Source: Lysobacteraceae bacterium | Lineage (GTDB): Bacteria > Pseudomonadota > Gammaproteobacteria > Xanthomonadales > Xanthomonadaceae | Assembly (NCBI GenBank): GCA_003505795.1 | Contig: DNXT01000183.1 | Location: 496-12,989, forward strand | Length of the DNA: 12,494 nucleotides | Direction: 5' to 3' | Shown: in pieces, positions 7,463 through 12,494 of the stretch | Numbering within the stretch: position 1 is the first letter of the stretch | Layout of the letters: each line of letters begins with the position of its first letter | The notes under the pieces: generated by a model | Databases searched by the model: none | The model's input: only the letters and a program-made list of their open reading frames with translations | What the model was told of the DNA's origin: nothing | Program-made: the position numbers and the translations under genes

Positions 7463-8326
7463 ATGGCAGGCGGACGCGAAATCAAAACCAAGATCAAGAG
7501 CGTGCAGAACACCCGCAAGGTGACGCGCGCGCTCGAAATGGTCTCGGCCTCCAAGATCCGCAAGGCCCAGGACCGGATGAAGACCTCGCGGCCCTACGCG
7601 CAGGCGATGAAGCAGGTGATCGGCCACCTGGCCCAGGCCAGCACCGATTTCCAGCATCCGTTCCTGGTCGCGCGCGATCGGGTCGAGCGGGTCGGCTACA
7701 TCGTGATCTCCTCCGACCGCGGCCTGGCCGGCGGCCTCAACAACAACCTGTTCCGCAAGCTGCTGGGCGAGGTCCGGCAGTGGCAGGACAAGGGCGCCGA
7801 CGTGGACGTGGTGACGATCGGCCAGAAGGCGTCGACCTTCTTCCGCCGCATCAAGGTCAACATGGTCGGCAGCGTCACCCACCTGGGCGACGCGCCGCAC
7901 GTGGAGCAGCTGGTCGGCGTGATCAAGGTGATGCTCGACGCCTTCACCGAGGGCAGGGTCGACCGCGTCTACCTGGTCTACAACCGCTTCGTGAACACGA
8001 TGACGCAGAAGGCCAGCTTCGACCAGCTGCTGCCGTTGCCGGCTTCCGAGGCCAAGGTCGCCCACCACGACTGGGACTACCTGTACGAACCCGATGCCGC
8101 GACCGTGCTCGAGCACGTGATGACGCGCTACATCGAGTCGCTGGTATACCAGGCGGTGCTGGAGAACGTGGCCTCCGAGCACGCTGCGCGCATGGTGGCG
8201 ATGAAGGCCGCCAGCGACAACGCCAGCAAGCTGATCGGGACCCTGCAGCTCGTCTACAACAAGGCGCGCCAGGCAGCGATCACCCAGGAAATCTCCGAGA
8301 TCGTCGGCGGCGCGGCCGCTGTGTAA
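7463..8326 (+). CDS. atpG: ATP synthase F1 subunit gamma
   Basis: Central rotor shaft of F1. From the ATG at 7463 it has 287 residues, the same as E. coli gamma, and begins MAGGREIKTKIKSVQNT, which matches the family start. An in-frame ATG at 7406 would add 19 residues encoded by the repeat array (MIEGPSGSRVPG...) and is rejected. The N-terminal helix (RKVTRALEMVSASKIRKAQ) and the C-terminal helix (ASKLIGTLQLVYNKARQAAITQEI, then EIVGGAAAV) form the coiled-coil shaft; the middle is the Rossmann-like domain (GYIVISSDRGLAGGLNNNLF). The ribosome binding site is weak (GAG at 7452-7454) and overlaps the repeat, as expected for a subunit needed once per enzyme. Confidence 0.97.
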   Translation: MAGGREIKTKIKSVQNTRKVTRALEMVSASKIRKAQDRMKTSRPYAQAMKQVIGHLAQASTDFQHPFLVARDRVERVGYIVISSDRGLAGGLNNNLFRKLLGEVRQWQDKGADVDVVTIGQKASTFFRRIKVNMVGSVTHLGDAPHVEQLVGVIKVMLDAFTEGRVDRVYLVYNRFVNTMTQKASFDQLLPLPASEAKVAHHDWDYLYEPDAATVLEHVMTRYIESLVYQAVLENVASEHAARMVAMKAASDNASKLIGTLQLVYNKARQAAITQEISEIVGGAAAV

Positions 8327-8331
8327 GAGCC

Positions 8332-8414
8332 GGGATTCGGGATTGGAGATTCGGGATTGGATAAGAGCAGCGTGGCGCGCTTTTACCAATCCCGAATCCC
8401 GAATCCCCAATCAC
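8332..8414 (+). repeat. heptad inverted-repeat array 2 (atpG-atpD)
   Basis: Left arm of four units: GGGATTC, GGGATTG, GAGATTC, GGGATTG (8332-8359). Right arm of four inverted units: CAATCCC, GAATCCC, GAATCCC, CAATCAC (8387-8414). About 24 of 28 positions match in inverted alignment, with a 27-nt spacer. The array starts 5 bases after the atpG stop. The 7-mer TAAGAGC flanks the left arm on both sides (8324-8330, containing the stop codon, and 8362-8368). A separate GATGGC/GCCATC hairpin with loop GTAG follows at 8427-8442. Confidence 0.88.
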
Positions 8415-8474
8415 GAAATCCATTGAGATGGCGTAGGCCATCCGGACAGAACTAAAGCTAACCGGAGCAGCAAA

Positions 8475-9881
<1,407 letters not shown>

Positions 9882-9891
9882 CGGCCTTCTC

Positions 9892-10014
9892 GGAAATCGA
9901 GAATCGGGAATAGAGAATCGTAAAGGCGGGTAGTCGGGCGCTGTAGGAGCGTGGCGGAATTGGGGCAGGCGAGTATCCGCTTCTCCCATTCCCCATTCCC
10001 CATTCCCCATTCCC
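9892..10014 (+). repeat. heptad inverted-repeat array 3 (atpD-atpC)
   Basis: The right arm has four perfect tandem copies of CATTCCC (9987-10014), the inverse of GGGAATG. The left arm is decayed: GGAAATC, GAGAATC, GGGAATA, GAGAATC (9892-9919), 21 of 28 positions matching. The 67-nt spacer contains GTAGGAGCG (9943-9951), the head of a REP-like element, apparently truncated. The array begins 10 bases after the atpD stop and ends 21 bases before the atpC start. Confidence 0.82.
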
Positions 10015-10035
10015 GCCTCACACTAGTGAGGCACC

Positions 10036-10458
10036 ATGAGCACTATCCGTTGCGACATCGTCAGCGCCGAACAGGAAATCTTCCACGGTGAAGCGACCCT
10101 GGTCGTGGCGACCGGCGAGCTCGGCGAACTGGGCATCGCGCCCCGGCATGCGCCGCTGATCACCCGTCTCAAGCCGGGCAAGGTGGTGGTGACCACCGCC
10201 AGCGGCGAACAGCTGGATTTCGCCATTTCCGGCGGCATCCTCGAGGTGCAGCCGCAGGTGGTGACCGTGCTGGCCGACACCGCGGTGCGCGCGCAGGACA
10301 TCGACGAAGCCTCGGTCCGCAAGGCCAAGGAAGAAGCCGAGCGCATCCTGGCCAACCGGGGCGAGGCGATGGAAGTGGCCGAGGCGCAGCAGAAGCTGGT
10401 CGAGGCCGTGGTCCAGCTGCAGGCGCTGGAGCGCCTGCGCCGCACGCTGAAGCACTGA
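10036..10458 (+). CDS. atpC: ATP synthase F1 subunit epsilon
   Basis: Subunit epsilon (140 residues) links gamma to the c ring and inhibits ATP hydrolysis. The N-terminal beta-sandwich starts STIRCDIVSAEQEIFHGEA and includes the conserved GELGIAPRHAPLIT. The C-terminal helical hairpin runs from about residue 88 (EASVRKAKEEAERILANRGE) to LQALERLRRTLKH. GAGG (10028-10031) lies 4 bases before the ATG. It is the last atp gene. I see no strong terminator in the 115 bases before the next gene, only weak short stems, so read-through into the chorismate mutase gene is possible. Confidence 0.96.
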   Translation: MSTIRCDIVSAEQEIFHGEATLVVATGELGELGIAPRHAPLITRLKPGKVVVTTASGEQLDFAISGGILEVQPQVVTVLADTAVRAQDIDEASVRKAKEEAERILANRGEAMEVAEAQQKLVEAVVQLQALERLRRTLKH

Positions 10459-10573
10459 TCCGCCGCGCCGCGCCAAGGTCCCCCATGCCCTCGGGGCGTC
10501 CGGGTCCATGCCGCGACGTGCCCGGGAGCCGTATCTGGAAGCCCCTTTCCCTGGCCGCATCGGAGAGCGTGGA

Positions 10574-11155
10574 ATGAACCCCTCGTCATGCAGGATGTCC
10601 CGGATGCGGCGCCGCATCGCGCTGCTGTGGTCCTTGGCGCTCTGGGCCGCCTGCAGCCCGGTGATCGCCGCCGACATCGACAATCTGCTGGCCCTGGTCG
10701 CCGAACGCAATGCGCTCGGAGACCAGGTGGCCCTGAGCAAGTGGGACAGCGGAAAGCCCGTGCTCGATGCCGTACGCGAGGCGGCGGTACTGGAGCACGT
10801 ACGCACCGAAGCCGCGGCCCGGGGCCTGGACGCCGACACCGCCGCGCGGTTTTTCGCCGCGCAGATCGAGGCCAACAAACTGGTCCAGTACCAGCTGCTG
10901 CAGGCCTGGCGGGTCCGCGGGCGGGCGCCCTCGCTGCCGCGCCCGGACCTGGCCGCGCTGCGCGTGCGGCTGGACCGGCTGGAGGGCGAGCTGCTGGCGA
11001 CGCTGGCGCGGACCGAGGCGCTGCGCGCGGCACCGGACTGCCCGTCTGTGGTGTCGGCGCGGCTGGACGCCTACGCGGCTGCGCATCGACTGGATACGCT
11101 GCATCGGCTGGCCCTGGCGCGTGGCCTCGGGGACATCTGCGTCGTCGGGCGCTAG
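10574..11155 (+). CDS. secreted chorismate mutase, gamma class (AroQ fold)
   Basis: Predicted periplasmic or exported enzyme converting chorismate to prephenate. The ATG at 10574 is chosen because GGAG (10562-10565) is 8 bases upstream and the start gives 193 residues opening with a signal peptide (basic MSRMRRR, hydrophobic core ALLWSLALWAACSPVIA, cleavage about residue 32-33). The mature all-helical domain has LVAERNALGDQVALSKW (Arg45, Lys56), VREAAVLEHVR (Arg68) and FFAAQIEANKLVQYQLLQAW, the typical AroQ-gamma block. Cys156 and Cys189 are 33 residues apart, the spacing I recall for the disulfide in the secreted Mycobacterium tuberculosis enzyme. Its biological role outside the cytoplasm is unsettled in this family; a link to plant interaction or aromatic metabolism is speculation. 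Confidence 0.85.
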   Translation: MNPSSCRMSRMRRRIALLWSLALWAACSPVIAADIDNLLALVAERNALGDQVALSKWDSGKPVLDAVREAAVLEHVRTEAAARGLDADTAARFFAAQIEANKLVQYQLLQAWRVRGRAPSLPRPDLAALRVRLDRLEGELLATLARTEALRAAPDCPSVVSARLDAYAAAHRLDTLHRLALARGLGDICVVGR

Positions 11156-11212
11156 CGGCCAGCGGCACGCCGGCGGCATGCGGAATCCACCCGCGCGCCT
11201 GCGGCGCCGGGG

Positions 11213-11596
11213 CTAGCGGTAGATCACGTAGCGACCGAGCAGGAACGACACCACCGCCAGTCCGCCTTCGACCAGGGGCTTGGTCAGCCAGGCGAACTGC
11301 AGGCCTAGGACGAGGGCCGTGGAGGCCATCAGCCAGGTGCTGACGAAGGTCAGTACCAGCCACATCACCATGAAGCGCGCGAAGCGATGCCAGCCGAGCC
11401 GGGCATCGCCGGCAGCGGCGAAGGTGTATCGCCCGTTGAGCCAGAATCCGAGCAGCGCCCCGCTGATGCGTCCGACGACATTGCCCGGCACGGTGGGCAG
11501 GCCCGCGGCGGTGACGGCGACGAACACGCTCCAGTCCACCAGCAGCTGCAACGCGCCGATGACCGCAAACTGGCTGCCCTGGCGGAAGAGACTCAT
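11213..11596 (-). CDS. GtrA-family small membrane protein
   Basis: 127 residues with four hydrophobic spans (about 8-30, 36-54, 73-98, 106-124). GtrA-like features are an early Asp in the first span (Asp21 in LLVDWSVF), the motif GFWLNGRYTF (50-59, compare NFxxNRxxTF), and a basic end, LLGRYVIYR. Family members are thought to help move undecaprenyl-linked sugars across the inner membrane for cell-surface glycosylation; no glycosyltransferase partner is visible here. The gene converges on the chorismate mutase gene (57 bases between stop codons) and diverges from glmU. No good ribosome binding site precedes the ATG, so the start is less certain than the family. Confidence 0.82.
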   Translation of the reverse strand: MSLFRQGSQFAVIGALQLLVDWSVFVAVTAAGLPTVPGNVVGRISGALLGFWLNGRYTFAAAGDARLGWHRFARFMVMWLVLTFVSTWLMASTALVLGLQFAWLTKPLVEGGLAVVSFLLGRYVIYR

Positions 11597-11744
11597 GAGG
11601 GACCGGGGGGACGGGAAGCGGCCATCCTACCGGCAGCACCGCTTAAGAACCCGTTAGCGATACCGGGCCGCACGGCCGCCGGCGAACGCGTTCTGCACGC
11701 GCAGGCTCTAGAATCTGTGCACCCCACTATCGGAACGTCGCTCG

Positions 11745-12494
11745 ATGAGCCTGCCCCTGCACGTCGTGATCCTCGCCGCCGGCGAGGGCAAGCGGATGAA
11801 GTCCGCGCTGCCGAAGGTGCTGCAGCCGGTGGCCGGGCGGCCGATGCTGGCGCACGTGATCGAGACCGCGCGGCAGCTGCAGCCCGCGGCCATCCACATC
11901 GTCTACGGGCATGGCGGCGACGAGGTACGGACGGCGCTGGGCGACCAGCCGGACCTGCTGTGGGCCGAGCAGCGCGAACGCCTGGGCACCGGCCACGCCG
12001 TGCAGCAGGCGCTGCCCGAGGTGCCCGATGCGGCCACGGTGCTGGTGCTGTACGGGGACGTGCCGCTGATCCGCGCCGAAACGCTGCAGCGGCTGCTGAA
12101 GGCGCCGGGCCGGCTCGGCGTGCTGGTGGCCGAGCCGGCCGACCCGAGCGGCTACGGCCGCATCGTCCGCGACGCCGAGGGCAAGGTCGCGGCCATCATC
12201 GAGCAGAAGGACGCCGACGAGGAGCAGCGCCGCATCCGCACCATCAACACCGGCATCGTCACCGCCGAATCCACCGCGCTGCGGCGCTGGCTGTCGGGCC
12301 TGTCCAACCTCAACGCGCAGGGCGAGTACTACCTGACCGACATCTTCGCCAGCGCTGCGGCCGAGTACACCCCGGCCGAGATGGTGCTGGTCGCCGATGC
12401 GCAGGAGGCCGAAGGCGCGAACGATCCCTGGCAGCTCGCCCAGCTCGAGCGCGCCTGGCAGCTGCGCGCCGCGCGCGCGCTGTGCCTGCAGGGC
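11745..12494 (+). CDS. glmU: bifunctional UDP-GlcNAc pyrophosphorylase / GlcN-1-P acetyltransferase, 3'-truncated by window edge
   Basis: Makes UDP-N-acetylglucosamine, the precursor of peptidoglycan and lipopolysaccharide. The frame is open to the last base (250 residues), covering the N-terminal uridyltransferase domain; the acetyltransferase beta-helix lies beyond. Visible motifs are LAAGEGKRMKS (E. coli has GKGTRM; Thr is replaced by Lys), LPKVL with Lys24, YGHGGD, GTGHA (81-85), YGDVPL with metal-binding Asp105, GYGRI, IIEQKDA, NTG (168-170), AQGEYYLTD, and Asn226 in EGAND, the second metal ligand. The ATG at 11745 gives the family N-terminus; the ribosome binding site is weak (CGGAA). 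A TAGAAT at 11709-11714 could be a -10, but I see no matching -35. Confidence 0.96.
   Translation, partial: MSLPLHVVILAAGEGKRMKSALPKVLQPVAGRPMLAHVIETARQLQPAAIHIVYGHGGDEVRTALGDQPDLLWAEQRERLGTGHAVQQALPEVPDAATVLVLYGDVPLIRAETLQRLLKAPGRLGVLVAEPADPSGYGRIVRDAEGKVAAIIEQKDADEEQRRIRTINTGIVTAESTALRRWLSGLSNLNAQGEYYLTDIFASAAAEYTPAEMVLVADAQEAEGANDPWQLAQLERAWQLRAARALCLQG

Noticed and set aside
10459..10573. Intrinsic terminator after atpC
   Set aside because: Only short stems (CCCC/GGGG near 10481-10496 and a 5-bp CCGGG/CCCGG) without T-runs; not enough to call.
11152..11217. GCTAGCGG repeated at the ends of the two convergent genes
   Set aside because: An 8-bp match around two TAG stop codons that can arise by chance; no wider repeat is visible.
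11709..11714. TAGAAT as the -10 of a glmU promoter
   Set aside because: No acceptable -35 at 16-18 bp spacing; kept only as a remark in the glmU entry.

Overview
The window is a GC-rich chromosomal segment with tightly packed genes, apparently from a gammaproteobacterium of the Lysobacteraceae/Xanthomonadaceae (Lysobacter, Luteimonas, Xanthomonas and relatives). This is an inference from protein character (for example an AtpD with a short insertion that I associate with this family), from the atpIBEFHAGDC-then-glmU gene order, and from short intergenic REP-like elements with GTAGGAGCG or GGGACTTCAGTCCC cores. No taxonomic search was possible.

Layout. Positions 1-1293 hold the 3' part of lpdA (dihydrolipoamide dehydrogenase), closed by a strong intrinsic terminator. 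Positions 1351-1790 hold no gene but contain REP-like palindromes. A minus-strand gene (1791-2603) encodes an unrecognised outer-membrane beta-barrel protein. The divergent region 2604-3049 carries the main promoter of the ATP synthase operon. It also carries an unexpected minus-strand intrinsic terminator, which may end a small RNA or act as an attenuator in the leader of the barrel gene. Positions 3050-10458 are the complete F1Fo ATP synthase operon atpI-atpB-atpE-atpF-atpH-atpA-atpG-atpD-atpC: Fo proton channel (a, c, b), then F1 (delta, alpha, gamma, beta, epsilon). After it come a secreted gamma-class chorismate mutase (10574-11155), a minus-strand GtrA-family membrane protein (11213-11596), and the start of glmU (11745 to the window end).

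The most unusual content is not protein. The last three gaps of the atp operon (atpA-atpG, atpG-atpD, atpD-atpC) are nearly equal in length (145, 148 and 154 bp). Each is largely filled by the same architecture: about four tandem 7-bp units beginning GGGA on the coding strand, a 27-71 nt spacer, then about four units in inverted orientation ending TCCC. Each gap uses its own heptamer (CCGGGAC; GGGATTC/G; GGGAATG), yet the two arms of a gap match each other. These can form long hairpins at junctions between F1 genes, and at atpG the hairpin would include the ribosome binding site. Further hairpins lie between atpE and atpF (two in tandem) and around the atpD stop codon, which sits in a hairpin loop. 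Together these suggest RNA structure helps set the unequal subunit output (c ring versus b; alpha3/beta3 versus single gamma, delta, epsilon), though the arrays could also be passively spreading repeats.
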